A stretch of 27,470 bases of DNA from CAZWUK01 sp964636685 (GCA_964636685.1 CAZWUK010000023.1:1-27470); one strand, 5' to 3'; counted from the first letter of the stretch, positions 7,694-15,450 are shown. Made by a program: numbers and translations. Notes: generated by a model not told the origin, from the sequence alone.

Positions 7694-7722
7694 GTGACAA
7701 TCCGGAAAGAGCATTGTATAAT
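7694..7722 (+). promoter_or_regulatory. Promoter of the HPt gene
   Basis: GTGACA (7694-7699), a 17-base spacer and a consensus TATAAT (7717-7722). The predicted start near 7729 gives an unusually long leader of about 197 bases. Confidence 0.75.
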
Positions 7723-7728
7723 GAATAA

Positions 7729-7925
7729 AACCGTTACATAACGCCAATCTTGTGACGAGGTAACAAACGGCGGGATCAAAAGTTCTCGAATGTGTCACAT
7801 ATAAAAGCGATATTGAAGAACGGCGTGTCACAAAAGTGAATAGACGGATGCGAGAGCATCAACGCATGGTGTATCCGGGAGGCGCCGCAGCAGGCGGCAC
7901 GCGGGGGGAAAGGAGCGTACACATC
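7729..7925 (+). other. Long leader of the HPt gene with inverted repeats
   Basis: The leader contains TGTGAC (7751-7756) complementary to GTCACA (7794-7799), extended by CGAG/CTCG inside. A second GTGTCACA lies at 7825-7832. The tight hairpins GATGC-GAGA-GCATC (7848-7861) and GCCGC-AGCA-GGCGGC (about 7884-7899) follow, and the ribosome binding site AAAGGAG comes after them. It does not match the riboswitch consensus cores I know (c-di-GMP I/II, purine, T-box, cobalamin). Whether it is regulatory RNA is inference. Confidence 0.4.
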
Positions 7926-8285
7926 ATGATGGATCAACTGCGCCTGTGGGGGTGCGATATTGACGGTGCGCTGGAGCGTGTGGCGGACGACGAAACGCTG
8001 CTGCTTCGCTGCATGGAGATGTTCCGGGAGGATCCCGGCTTTTCCGCGCTGGAGGAAGCGCTCAAAGGCAAAGACTATTCCGCGGCGTTTGACGCTGCGC
8101 ACATGCTCAAAGGCGTTGCCGCAAATCTTGGAATCACGCCGCTGTATCGGGCGGCCGGCAAACTCGTAGAATCGCTGCGGCACAAGGAATATGCGGAGCT
8201 GGAGCCGCTGTACCGGGACTTTACGGCTGCGAAGGAGCGATTCTTCGCCATTGTGGACGCATCGCATGCGGCGGAAAACAACTGA
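7926..8285 (+). CDS. Orphan HPt-domain (histidine phosphotransfer) protein
   Basis: A 119-residue single-domain protein. The HPt signature FDAAHMLKGVAANLGI puts the phosphorylated histidine at residue 59, followed by the second helix TPLYRAAGKLVESLRH. Such proteins relay phosphate between a hybrid sensor kinase and a response regulator. No kinase or receiver domain is encoded in this window, so its partners are elsewhere. ATG 7926 was chosen over an upstream ATG because AAAGGAG stands ten bases before it; the second codon is also ATG. The N-terminal MDQLRLWGCDIDGALERVADDETLLLRCMEMF matches the helical lead-in common in clostridial HPt proteins. It is monocistronic with a long leader. Confidence 0.88.
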   Translation: MMDQLRLWGCDIDGALERVADDETLLLRCMEMFREDPGFSALEEALKGKDYSAAFDAAHMLKGVAANLGITPLYRAAGKLVESLRHKEYAELEPLYRDFTAAKERFFAIVDASHAAENN

Positions 8286-8404
8286 GGGCGGTCAGCGGTC
8301 TGCGCGCCGAAAAGCGTCGCCTGTTTTGAACGGTTTTCCCGCGTGCTTCCGCACCGAACCCGCGGGGCTTTAGAACGCGTTTTTTTGCCCTGATCTGTGC
8401 GCAG

Positions 8405-8433
8405 TTGCGGCAAAGATCGAAACATGCTATCAT
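8405..8433 (+). promoter_or_regulatory. Promoter giving a probably leaderless trhA mRNA
   Basis: TTGCGG (8405-8410), a 17-base spacer ending TGC (extended -10) and TATCAT (8428-8433). The expected start of transcription (7-8 bases after the -10) coincides with the ATG at 8441. Confidence 0.6.
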
Positions 8434-8440
8434 TACCGCT

Positions 8441-9145
8441 ATGGAAGAAACACGGATCACGGAAAACACGCCTGCACCGACAGACGAAAAAGAGACAAAA
8501 CCGGAGCGCTTCTCTCCGTTCTATACCATCGGGGAAGAAATTTTCAACGCCGTTACCCATGGCGTGGGAGCGCTGCTTGGCGTCGCCGCCTGCGCGGTTC
8601 TGATTGTGAAGGCTGCCATCAGCGGCGGCGCGATCGAGGTCGTTTCCTCGGCGGTGTACGGCGCCTCGTTGATTCTGCTGTACGCGATGTCCACGCTCTA
8701 TCACAGCTTGACGAACCATACCGCCAAGTACGTTTTTCGCATCTTTGACCATTGCACAATCTATCTGCTGATCGCGGGCACCTATACGCCCTATGCGCTC
8801 TGTTCGCTGGGCGGTTGGCGCGGCTGGACGGTTTTTGGCGTACTGTGGGGGCTGACGGCGCTCTGCGTTACGCTGAACGCGGTAAATCTGGAGAAATTCA
8901 AGGTATTCTCCATGATCTGCTATATCGCCATGGGGTGGTGCATTGTGCTGTTCATCAAGCCTGTTGCACTCGCAATCGGCGCAGGCGGCATGTGGCTGCT
9001 GTTTGCCGGCGGCGTGCTGTATACGGCGGGGCTGCTGTTTTTCCGCCGCGGGGACGTCAGGTATATGCACTCGATCTGGCATCTGTTCGTGCTGGCGGGC
9101 AGCATTTTGCACTATTTCAGCATTCTATTTTATGTAATTCCGTAA
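8441..9145 (+). CDS. trhA: Hemolysin III / PAQR family membrane protein (TrhA-like)
   Basis: A 234-residue seven-helix membrane protein. After an acidic cytoplasmic N-terminus, the family opening YTIGEEIFNAVTHGVGALLG is followed by STLYHSLTNHTAKYVFRIFDHCTIYLLIAGTYTP and the closing motif YMHSIWHLFVLAGSILHY. These supply the conserved His and Asp residues of the PAQR/hemolysin III metal site. Relatives affect membrane-lipid homeostasis or act as putative hydrolases; true haemolysis is not implied. ATG 8441 is preferred: the frame extends to 8405, but that stretch is the promoter. No ribosome binding site precedes it. The next gene begins 12 bases after the stop, so the two are likely co-transcribed. 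Confidence 0.9.
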   Translation: MEETRITENTPAPTDEKETKPERFSPFYTIGEEIFNAVTHGVGALLGVAACAVLIVKAAISGGAIEVVSSAVYGASLILLYAMSTLYHSLTNHTAKYVFRIFDHCTIYLLIAGTYTPYALCSLGGWRGWTVFGVLWGLTALCVTLNAVNLEKFKVFSMICYIAMGWCIVLFIKPVALAIGAGGMWLLFAGGVLYTAGLLFFRRGDVRYMHSIWHLFVLAGSILHYFSILFYVIP

Positions 9146-9157
9146 GGAGACAGCGGT

Positions 9158-10210
9158 ATGGCGATTCGATACAGCTTTTTAAACGATTATTCCGAAGGCG
9201 CGCATGAGAAGATTCTCGAAGCGATGCAGCGCCAGAACCGTATCCAGCAAATGGGCTACGGGATGGACGAGACTTGCCAAAAAGCGCGTGAGGCGATTGA
9301 GAAGTATCTAAATAACCCCGATTCGCACGTGCACTTCATGGTGGGCGGCACACAGACGAACCTGACGGTGATTGCAGCGTTTTTGAAGCCTCATCAAGGT
9401 GTAATCGCCGCGGATACGGGGCATATCAACGCGCATGAATCCGGCGCGATCGAGGGAACGGGGCATAAGGTGCTCTCACTGCCCGCTGTAAACGGCAAAA
9501 TCTGCGCCGAGCAGATCGAAGCCTATGTCAAGCGCCACTATGCCGATGAAAACGCGGAGCATACGGTGCAGCCGGGCATGGTATATCTCTCGCATCCGAC
9601 GGAGGTCGGCACGATCTACACCAAGGAAGAGCTGCTGGCGATCCGGGCGGTATGCGACCGGTTTGACATGCCGCTGCTTGTGGACGGCGCCAGGCTTGGC
9701 TGTGCGTTGACGGCGCGGGACACGGATGTATCGCTGCGGGATCTTGCGGCGCTGACGGACGCGTTCTACATCGGCGGCACCAAGATGGGCGCGCTGTTTG
9801 GCGAAGCGCTGGTGCTGCGCGGGGACGCGCGCAACAAGGACTTTCGCTATATTCTAAAGCAGCGCGGCGGCATGCTGGCAAAGGGCTTTTTGCTGGGCAC
9901 GCAATTTTTGACGCTGTTTACCGACGAATTGTATTTCCGTCTTGCCGAGCACGCCAACCAGATGGCGCAGCGGCTGACGCGCGGGCTGTTTTTGCTGGGC
10001 GTGCCGTTTCTTTGCAAAACGCCGACCAATCAGGTTTTCCCCATTCTGCCGACCGAGGTGCTTTCTGCACTGCACGAGGAATTTTTGTACACCTACTGGG
10101 AACCGGTGGATGCGACGCACGACGCGATCCGCCTTTGCACAAGCTGGGCGACCGAGCCTGCCATGGTGGACGCGTTTTTGAACCGGCTCGAGCAACTGCT
10201 CAAAAATTGA
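9158..10210 (+). CDS. ltaE: Low-specificity threonine aldolase-type PLP enzyme
   Basis: A 350-residue cytoplasmic fold-type I PLP enzyme of the threonine aldolase / beta-eliminating lyase family. It probably splits threonine or allo-threonine into glycine and acetaldehyde. Visible landmarks are the phosphate-binding GGTQTN (63-68), the cofactor-stacking His in HINAHESG (93), the aspartate in LLVDGARLG (176) and the Schiff-base lysine in IGGTKMGALFGEA (209). The length fits the family. AGGAG precedes ATG at normal spacing. Many clostridial members of this subgroup are annotated only as low-specificity L-threonine aldolase, so the exact stereochemistry is unknown. It is co-transcribed with the hemolysin III gene. 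A two-way terminator follows. Confidence 0.88.
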   Translation: MAIRYSFLNDYSEGAHEKILEAMQRQNRIQQMGYGMDETCQKAREAIEKYLNNPDSHVHFMVGGTQTNLTVIAAFLKPHQGVIAADTGHINAHESGAIEGTGHKVLSLPAVNGKICAEQIEAYVKRHYADENAEHTVQPGMVYLSHPTEVGTIYTKEELLAIRAVCDRFDMPLLVDGARLGCALTARDTDVSLRDLAALTDAFYIGGTKMGALFGEALVLRGDARNKDFRYILKQRGGMLAKGFLLGTQFLTLFTDELYFRLAEHANQMAQRLTRGLFLLGVPFLCKTPTNQVFPILPTEVLSALHEEFLYTYWEPVDATHDAIRLCTSWATEPAMVDAFLNRLEQLLKN

Positions 10211-10226
10211 AGGAGCACAAACAATA

Positions 10227-10256
10227 AAAGCGGCTGCCCTTTTGGGCGGCCGCTTT
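10227..10256. terminator. Bidirectional terminator between ltaE and the purine permease
   Basis: The arms AAAGCGGC and GCCGCTTT enclose GCCC-TTTT-GGGC. The hairpin has T-rich tails on both strands and lies between convergent genes. Confidence 0.85.
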
Positions 10257-10274
10257 GTGTACCTGTCAATCGAA

Positions 10275-11606
10275 TTACATGAATTTGAGCACGTACATGG
10301 CGATAAACAACGCCGACAGCACATACATCAGAACCGGAACCTCCTTGAACTTGCCGCGCACCATCTTGATGAGCGTGAAGGAGATAAAGCCAAAGCCGAT
10401 ACCGTCGGAGATGGAATAGGCGAAGGGCATCATGACGATGGTCAGGAACGCAGGGATGGCGAGCTCGATGTCGCTCCATTCGATGTTGACCGCGCTCTTC
10501 ATCATCAGTACGCCGACGATTATCAAAGCGGGCGCAGTAGCGGCGCCGGGGATAATGCCGGCAAGCGGCGACAGAACCAGCGCGAGCAGGAACAAGATGC
10601 CGACGACGACCGAGTGCAGACCGGTGCGTGCGCCCTCTGAAATGCCGGCGGAGGATTCGACAAACGTGGTCACGGTAGAGGTGCCGAGGCAGGCGCCGGT
10701 GCAGGTTGCGATAGCATCCGCGATGAGAGCCTTGTCGCCCTTGGGCAGGTTGCCGTCTTTGTCGAGCATGCCGCAGTTGCCCGCGGTGCCGATCAACGTG
10801 CCGACCGTGTCAAAGCAATCGCAGATGGCAAATACGATCACCGCTGTAATCAGCGGCAGAATGCCCTTGCTGAACAGGCCGTGGAAATCGAGCGCAAACA
10901 CGGTTTCAGTAGAGAGCATGCTTGCGTCCCAAAGCTTCTCCGGAATATGGGTGACGCCCATGGGAATACCGATGAGCGTTGTGGTGATGATGCCGATGAA
11001 GATCGCGCCCTTGACCTTCCATGCCATGAGGAAGGAGGTGATTAAAAGACCGATGAGCGTGAGGATGGCGGCGCTGTTCAGACCGGCTTCACCGACAAAG
11101 TTTAACGCGGTGATGTTGTTGGCGGCGTCAAGCTTGACGATACCCGTGCCAGAATTGAGCAGGCCGATCATGGCGATGAACAGACCGATACCAACGCTGA
11201 TGGCTGCCTTCAGGGACGAGGGAATCGCGGAAATGATCTTGCCGCGCAGCGGGCTGATAGCGACGATCAAAAACAGTATGCCGGAGATCAAAACGATGGC
11301 AAGACCTTCCTGCCAGGTATAACCCATGCCCCAGCTTGCGCATACCGTGAAGGCAAAGAAGGCGTTGAGACCCATGCCCGGCGCCTGCGCAAAGGGTACG
11401 TTGGCAAGGAACGCCGTCAGCAGGCAGCCGATTGCCGCCGCAATACAGGTGGCAAAGAATACGCCGCCAAAGGGCATTCCGGTATTTTGTAAAATGTTGG
11501 GATTGACAAAGATGATGTACGCCATGGCGAAGAATGTCGTCAGACCACCCACGATTTCCGTGCGGACTGTTGTGCCGTGTTCTTTCAGATGAAATAGTTT
11601 TTCCAT
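10275..11606 (-). CDS. pbuG: Adenine/guanine/hypoxanthine permease (AzgA/PbuG family, NCS2)
   Basis: A 443-residue polytopic membrane protein that imports purine bases with protons. It shows the family opening RTEIVGGLTTFFAMAYIIFVNPNIL, then FAQAPGMGLNAFFAF, the characteristic pore motif of AzgA proteins, and later VIFAICDCFDTVGTLIG and TVTTFVESSAGISEGARTGLHSVV, which carry the conserved acidic substrate-binding residues. The start at 11606 is fixed by AGGAGG; the frame is open a further 41 codons upstream but through the leader. Its leader holds a transposon-like 158-bp element and, unusually for this family in Firmicutes, no purine riboswitch that I can recognise. Adenine, guanine or hypoxanthine cannot be ranked from sequence. 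Confidence 0.94.
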   Translation of the reverse strand: MEKLFHLKEHGTTVRTEIVGGLTTFFAMAYIIFVNPNILQNTGMPFGGVFFATCIAAAIGCLLTAFLANVPFAQAPGMGLNAFFAFTVCASWGMGYTWQEGLAIVLISGILFLIVAISPLRGKIISAIPSSLKAAISVGIGLFIAMIGLLNSGTGIVKLDAANNITALNFVGEAGLNSAAILTLIGLLITSFLMAWKVKGAIFIGIITTTLIGIPMGVTHIPEKLWDASMLSTETVFALDFHGLFSKGILPLITAVIVFAICDCFDTVGTLIGTAGNCGMLDKDGNLPKGDKALIADAIATCTGACLGTSTVTTFVESSAGISEGARTGLHSVVVGILFLLALVLSPLAGIIPGAATAPALIIVGVLMMKSAVNIEWSDIELAIPAFLTIVMMPFAYSISDGIGFGFISFTLIKMVRGKFKEVPVLMYVLSALFIAMYVLKFM

Positions 11607-11707
11607 GACTTTCCTCCTATTGTTTTTTTCGTCAGGTGTAGTACGTGTGACGTCCAAAAAATGCTGCAATGTTTTTTTGAAAGGCATCCCTCCCATAAAA
11701 AGCCGAC

Positions 11708-11869
11708 TAGAGTGTGTTTCTAAAATCACGCAAGCGCAATTTCACGCCCTCGACTTGCATATTTTTGTTAAAAAGCCTCGCCTTAGCACCGCTAAGCCTA
11801 CGTTTTTTGCCTCAATCTGCAAGCCGATGACGCAAAATTTCATCTAGCAGACTTTAGAAACATACTCTA
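11708..11869. mobile_element. MITE-like element, 158 bp, in the pbuG leader
   Basis: The element runs 11710-11867 and is flanked on both sides by TA (11708-11709 and 11868-11869). Its ends are inverted repeats: GAGTGTGTTTCTAAA on one side and GAGTATGTTTCTAAA on the other strand (14 of 15 match). Complementarity continues imperfectly to the centre, where CTTAGC-ACC-GCTAAG forms a tight hairpin at 11782-11796. There is no coding capacity. TA duplication and long inverted ends fit a miniature element mobilised by an IS630/Tc1-mariner type transposase; the family is inferred from these two traits alone. Confidence 0.75.
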
Positions 11870-11898
11870 AAAGATAATTAGGTGATCTGATTATTTTT

Positions 11899-11938
11899 AT
11901 TATAACATTCTCGACACAATTCTGTCAAATTTTATAGA
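11899..11938 (-). promoter_or_regulatory. Promoter of pbuG
   Basis: On the minus strand, TTGACA (11933-11938), an 18-base gap and TATAAT (11899-11904). Transcription would start near 11892, so the MITE lies wholly within the untranslated leader (about 285 bases). Confidence 0.75.
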
Positions 11939-11977
11939 AAATTCTGTATTTTTACAGAACGCAGCTGAAATAGCACG

Positions 11978-12005
11978 AAAAACGCTCCGCTGTTTTGGGC
12001 GGAGC
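11978..12005 (-). terminator. Terminator of gdhA
   Basis: On the minus strand, GCTCCGC/GCGGAGC (11984-12005) is followed by GTTTTT. It lies 27 bases after the gdhA stop. Confidence 0.85.
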
Positions 12006-12032
12006 CTTGGATTTTATTGGAGGGTGATTCTT

Positions 12033-13364
12033 TCAGCAGACGCCCTGTGCCAGCATGGCTTCTGCGACCTTCTTGAAGCCTGCGATATTTGCGCCGGCCA
12101 TGAAGTTGTCCGGCATGCCGTATTCCGCGGCAGCACCGGAGATCTGCTGGTAAATACCTGCCATGATGTCCTTGAGGCGCGCGTCTACTTCCTCAAATGT
12201 CCAGCTGTAACGCATGGCGTTCTGGCTCATTTCCAGACCCGAGGTGGCGACGCCGCCCGCGTTGGCTGCCTTGCCCGGTACGTAAAGGACGCCGTTGGCT
12301 TGCAATGCGTGAATCGCTTCCGGCGTGCAGGGCATGTTGGCGCCCTCGGCGACGATGCGGCAGCTGTTTTTCACAAGCTCCTTTGCGTCCGATTCCAGCA
12401 GCTCGTTTTGCGTGGCGCAGGGCAGCGCAATGTCGCACGGAACGGTGAATACGCCGCGTCCCGCTTGATAATCGGCATGCTTGCGCTCTTCGGCATAGGC
12501 GCTGATGCGGCCGCGCTGCTCCAGCTTGATTTTTTTGACAAGAGAGAGATCAATGCCTTCCTTATCATAGATCCAGCCGGTCGAGTCGCTGATGGTGACG
12601 ACCTTGGCGCCGAGCTGCTGCGCTTTTTCGGCGGCAAAGATGGCGACGTTGCCCGAGCCGGAGATGGCGACGGTCTGCCCCTTGATACCTTCACCGCGCG
12701 CGGAGAGGATCTGCGCCACAAGATACACAAGACCGTAGCCGGTGGCTTCCGTGCGCACAAGAGAGCCGCCGTAGGTCATGCCCTTGCCGGTGAGAATGTC
12801 CTCAAAATGGCTGGTCATGCGCTTGAACTGACCGAACATGTAGCCGATTTCCCGTTCGCCCGTGCCGATATCGCCCGCGGGAATGTCGTGATGCGCGCCG
12901 ATGTATTTATATAAGGTCGTGATAAAGCTCTGGCAAAAGCGCATGACCTCCATGTCGGACTTGCCCTTGGGGTCAAAGTCCGAGCCGCCCTTTGCGCCGC
13001 CCATGGGCAGCCCGGTGAGCGCGTTTTTGAAGGACTGCTCAAAGCCGAGAAACTTCATGATGTCAAGATTCACCGAAGGATGCAGCCGGATACCGCCCTT
13101 GAACGGGCCGATGGCGTTGTTGAACTGGATGCGGTAGCCGCGGTTGACGCACACTTCGCCCGCGTCGTTGACCCACGGCACTCGGAACATAAACTGGCGC
13201 TCGGGTTCGACCATGCGCTCCAAAATGCCCCAGCGGCGATAGCGCGCATCCTGCTCGACCACGGGGGAAATGCTGGTCAGCACCTCGTGCGCCGCCTGAT
13301 AAAAGGCCGGTTCATTGGGATTTTTTGCCGCCAAATCTGCAAGAATTCTTTTTACATACTGCAT
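12033..13364 (-). CDS. gdhA: NADP-type glutamate dehydrogenase
   Basis: A 443-residue hexameric glutamate dehydrogenase that interconverts 2-oxoglutarate plus ammonia with glutamate. Substrate-site motifs are GPFKGGIRLHP (Lys89), EQSFKNALTGLPMGGAKGGSDFDPKGKSD (Lys113 and catalytic Lys125) and PAGDIGTGEREIGYM. The Rossmann nucleotide-binding motif is ISGSGNVAIFAAEKA (235-249); a Ser follows the second strand (TISDS), as in the NADP-type ammonia-assimilating enzymes. Coenzyme preference is an inference. Length is normal for the family. AAGGAG lies eleven bases before ATG. It has its own promoter and terminator and is transcribed away from the phage cassette. Confidence 0.96.
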   Translation of the reverse strand: MQYVKRILADLAAKNPNEPAFYQAAHEVLTSISPVVEQDARYRRWGILERMVEPERQFMFRVPWVNDAGEVCVNRGYRIQFNNAIGPFKGGIRLHPSVNLDIMKFLGFEQSFKNALTGLPMGGAKGGSDFDPKGKSDMEVMRFCQSFITTLYKYIGAHHDIPAGDIGTGEREIGYMFGQFKRMTSHFEDILTGKGMTYGGSLVRTEATGYGLVYLVAQILSARGEGIKGQTVAISGSGNVAIFAAEKAQQLGAKVVTISDSTGWIYDKEGIDLSLVKKIKLEQRGRISAYAEERKHADYQAGRGVFTVPCDIALPCATQNELLESDAKELVKNSCRIVAEGANMPCTPEAIHALQANGVLYVPGKAANAGGVATSGLEMSQNAMRYSWTFEEVDARLKDIMAGIYQQISGAAAEYGMPDNFMAGANIAGFKKVAEAMLAQGVC

Positions 13365-13407
13365 ATTGCATAGGCTCCTTAAAAAATATATAATTTATCT
13401 CCGAAAA

Positions 13408-13436
13408 AATATACAACATAACTTGACAAAATGCAA
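13408..13436 (-). promoter_or_regulatory. Promoter of gdhA
   Basis: On the minus strand, TTGCAT (13431-13436), a 17-base spacer and TATATT (13408-13413) in a strongly AT-rich stretch. A palindromic GCATATTATGC overlaps just upstream (13437-13447). Confidence 0.6.
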
Positions 13437-13516
13437 GCATATTATGCAAATTATATCAATTTTTCTGTATAGCTTATAAATTTTTGCATATTGAAAAAAA
13501 GAACAATTTTGCAGCT

Positions 13517-13613
13517 ATGAAATTGTAATATTTCATATTATCAAGAGGAGCACAAGCTGGAATTTTATTGTAATTTGGCATTTGCGAATTACAATAAAAT
13601 TCTTTTTGTTTTT
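13517..13613 (+). promoter_or_regulatory. Cassette leader: perfect 16-bp inverted repeat with T-tract, and three ATTGTAAT boxes
   Basis: The arms GAATTTTATTGTAATT (13560-13575) and its exact complement (13587-13602) enclose an 11-base loop and are followed by TTTTTGTTTTT (13603-13613), a terminator-like structure in the plus direction. The motif ATTGTAAT occurs at 13522-13529 and 13567-13574, and inverted at 13588-13595. A smaller inverted repeat ATGAAAT/ATTTCAT lies at 13517-13536. No plus-strand gene precedes it, so it is either an attenuator or an operator for the phage cassette. I see no convincing plus-strand sigma-A promoter between gdhA and terS. Confidence 0.6.
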
Positions 13614-13697
13614 CCGCCATACTCAAGACAGCGGCAGGAAAACAAAAGGAATTCTGCCGTGCGACAGGGTCAAGATCCAAGAAAGGAGCAAGCACGC

Positions 13698-14090
13698 ATG
13701 GAAAAGAAAGCAAAGGATTTGCAGGAGCGGGTGAAAACATATTTTGCTGCCTGCGACGCGACCGCGGAGCGTCTGGTGCAGAAAAACGGCGCCATCGTCT
13801 ACCGGCAGATCCCATACACCATGGCGGGGCTTGCTTCCCACGTGGGGCTGTCGCAGCAGGAAATACGGCGACTTGCCGTATCCGATGCGCCGGGAGAAAA
13901 GCGTACCGCCGCCGCGATGGCGGACGCGATCCGACGCATCGAGCGGTATACGATCGAGCGCGCTTTGATCGGCGAGCTCAACACGAGCATCGTTTCCCTG
14001 CTGCTCAAAGACCTTGGGTACGGGACTACGCCCGAAAAGGAGGAGCGTATCGAAATTCTTTTGGACGATAGGGAGGGATGGAGCGAGTGA
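13698..14090 (+). CDS. terS: Phage terminase small subunit-like protein
   Basis: A 130-residue protein, first gene of the head cassette. The region MAGLASHVGLSQQEIRRLAVSD (about residues 36-57) is a helix-turn-helix of the kind by which small terminase subunits recognise packaging sites. A following helical part (ERYTIERALIGELNTSIVSLLLKDLGYGT) resembles the oligomerisation core of small subunits from phages of Gram-positive bacteria. The assignment rests on this pattern and on position directly before the large subunit, with which it overlaps by 13 bases. AAAGGAG stands nine bases before ATG 13698; the frame opens earlier, at 13575, inside the leader hairpin, which is not a credible start. 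Confidence 0.82.
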   Translation: MEKKAKDLQERVKTYFAACDATAERLVQKNGAIVYRQIPYTMAGLASHVGLSQQEIRRLAVSDAPGEKRTAAAMADAIRRIERYTIERALIGELNTSIVSLLLKDLGYGTTPEKEERIEILLDDREGWSE

Positions 14091-15430
14091 AGCAGATCCG
14101 TTTGTGCGGTTATCCAAATCAAAAGCAACAGGCTTTCTTTGCTTCCACCGCGCGGCATACCGCATACGGCGGCGCGCGGGGCGGCGGAAAAAGCTGGGCA
14201 ATGCGAAGAAAAATGGTGCTGCTGGCCATTCGCTATGACAACCTGTCCCTGCTGCTGCTTCGGCGAACGCTGCCGGAATTGACCGAGAACCATGTGCGGC
14301 CGCTGCTTGCGGAATTATCGGGGTTTGTGAACTACAACCAGACGCAGCGCGTGTTTACGTTTCCAAACGGCAGCCGCATCAAGCTCGGTTACTGCGACGC
14401 GGAAAAGGACGTTTACCAGTATCAGGGGCAGGAGTACGACGTGGTGGGATTGGAGGAGGCGACGCATTTTACCGAGAGCCAGATGCAGTTTCTCACGACC
14501 TGCAACCGCTCGGTGCGCAGTGACTTTTCCCCGCGCATGTACTATACCTGCAACCCCGGCGGCGTGGGGCACGGATGGGTCAAGCGATTGTTTATCGACC
14601 GGCAGTACCGCAACGCCGAGCAGCCGGAGGACTATTGCTTTATCCCCGCAAGCATCTACGACAATCCCGTGCTGCTGAAAAACAATCCCGAATACGTCCG
14701 CACGCTCGAAAATCTCCCGGAGCATCTGCGGCGGGCGCACCTAATGGGCGACTGGGACGTGCTGGCCGGGCAGTATTTTTCCGAATTTCGTCGGGATCTG
14801 CACGTGGTCGAACCGTTTTGCATCCCCGCATGGTGGCGGCGGTTTCGGGCGATGGACTGGGGGTATCGCGATCCCTGCTGCGTGCTGTGGTTTGCCGTTG
14901 CGCCCGAAGGCAGGGTCATTGTGTACCGCGAGCTGTATCTGACAAAGACGCTCTCGAGCGACATTGCAGCCCGGGTCAAAAGCCTGTCGGGAAGCGAGAA
15001 AATCGCTTATACGGCAGCATCGCCGGACGCGTGGCAGCATCGGGGGCTTGTGCAGACGGGCGACATTGCGGGCGAGTGCATTGCGGAGGTGTTTGCATCC
15101 TGTGGCGTGCCGCTTTTGAAGGCGGATAACAGCCGCGTTTCGGGATGGCAGCGGGTGCGGGAATACCTTGCAGCGCCGGAAAACGGTGCGCCCAAGCTTG
15201 GCGTCTTCCCGTGCTGCGAGAACCTCATTCGCACGCTGCCGCTGTTGACCTACGACGCCGCCGACGCGGAGGATGTTTCGGACGCCTGCGAGGATCATGC
15301 CGCCGAAGCGCTGCGCTATGGGCTCATGAGCCGTCCGGCGGGCGGGAAGCAGAACATCGGAAAAAAGAGGCGGCACTACGATCCGCTCGCCACGCAGAAT
15401 CCGTCAACCGGCGATTTTTGCGCACTGTAA
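14078..15430 (+). CDS. terL: Phage terminase large subunit (packaging ATPase and nuclease)
   Basis: A 450-residue motor protein that cuts and pumps DNA into the procapsid. The N-terminal ATPase has Walker A GGARGGGKS (31-39), Walker B DVVGLEEATHF (121-131) and a coupling region TCNPGG (157-162). The C-terminal RNase H-like nuclease has its acidic residues in AMDWGYRDP (Asp260), ASPDAW (Asp317) and CEDHAAEALRYGL (about Asp406). All key residues are present, so the enzyme looks functional. Length is normal for the Terminase_6/Terminase_3 groups. It overlaps terS by 13 bases, which suggests translational coupling; the portal follows by 20 bases. Confidence 0.95.
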   Translation: MERVKQIRLCGYPNQKQQAFFASTARHTAYGGARGGGKSWAMRRKMVLLAIRYDNLSLLLLRRTLPELTENHVRPLLAELSGFVNYNQTQRVFTFPNGSRIKLGYCDAEKDVYQYQGQEYDVVGLEEATHFTESQMQFLTTCNRSVRSDFSPRMYYTCNPGGVGHGWVKRLFIDRQYRNAEQPEDYCFIPASIYDNPVLLKNNPEYVRTLENLPEHLRRAHLMGDWDVLAGQYFSEFRRDLHVVEPFCIPAWWRRFRAMDWGYRDPCCVLWFAVAPEGRVIVYRELYLTKTLSSDIAARVKSLSGSEKIAYTAASPDAWQHRGLVQTGDIAGECIAEVFASCGVPLLKADNSRVSGWQRVREYLAAPENGAPKLGVFPCCENLIRTLPLLTYDAADAEDVSDACEDHAAEALRYGLMSRPAGGKQNIGKKRRHYDPLATQNPSTGDFCAL

Positions 15431-15450
15431 CATGAATTGGAGGAAAGACC

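Noticed and set aside
7729..7925. c-di-GMP or cobalamin riboswitch before the HPt gene
   Set aside because: Some local resemblance (GTCAC, hairpins), but the conserved core bases of those classes are absent.
8338..8367. Terminator after the HPt gene from CCCGCG/CGCGGG
   Set aside because: Short stem with a long loop and no adjacent T-tract; the later T-run at about 8380 is too far away to call it.
8441..9145. Virulence role from the name hemolysin III
   Set aside because: The name is historical; family members are widespread membrane proteins in harmless bacteria and the sequence gives no sign of a toxin.
10432..11322. Plus-strand open frame of 296 codons opposite pbuG
   Set aside because: Shadow of a membrane protein gene; Met/Pro/Ser-rich translation without domain or ribosome binding site.
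11607..11898. Purine riboswitch expected before pbuG
   Set aside because: I searched the minus strand for the conserved three-way-junction core and did not find it; the leader is taken up mainly by the MITE-like element.
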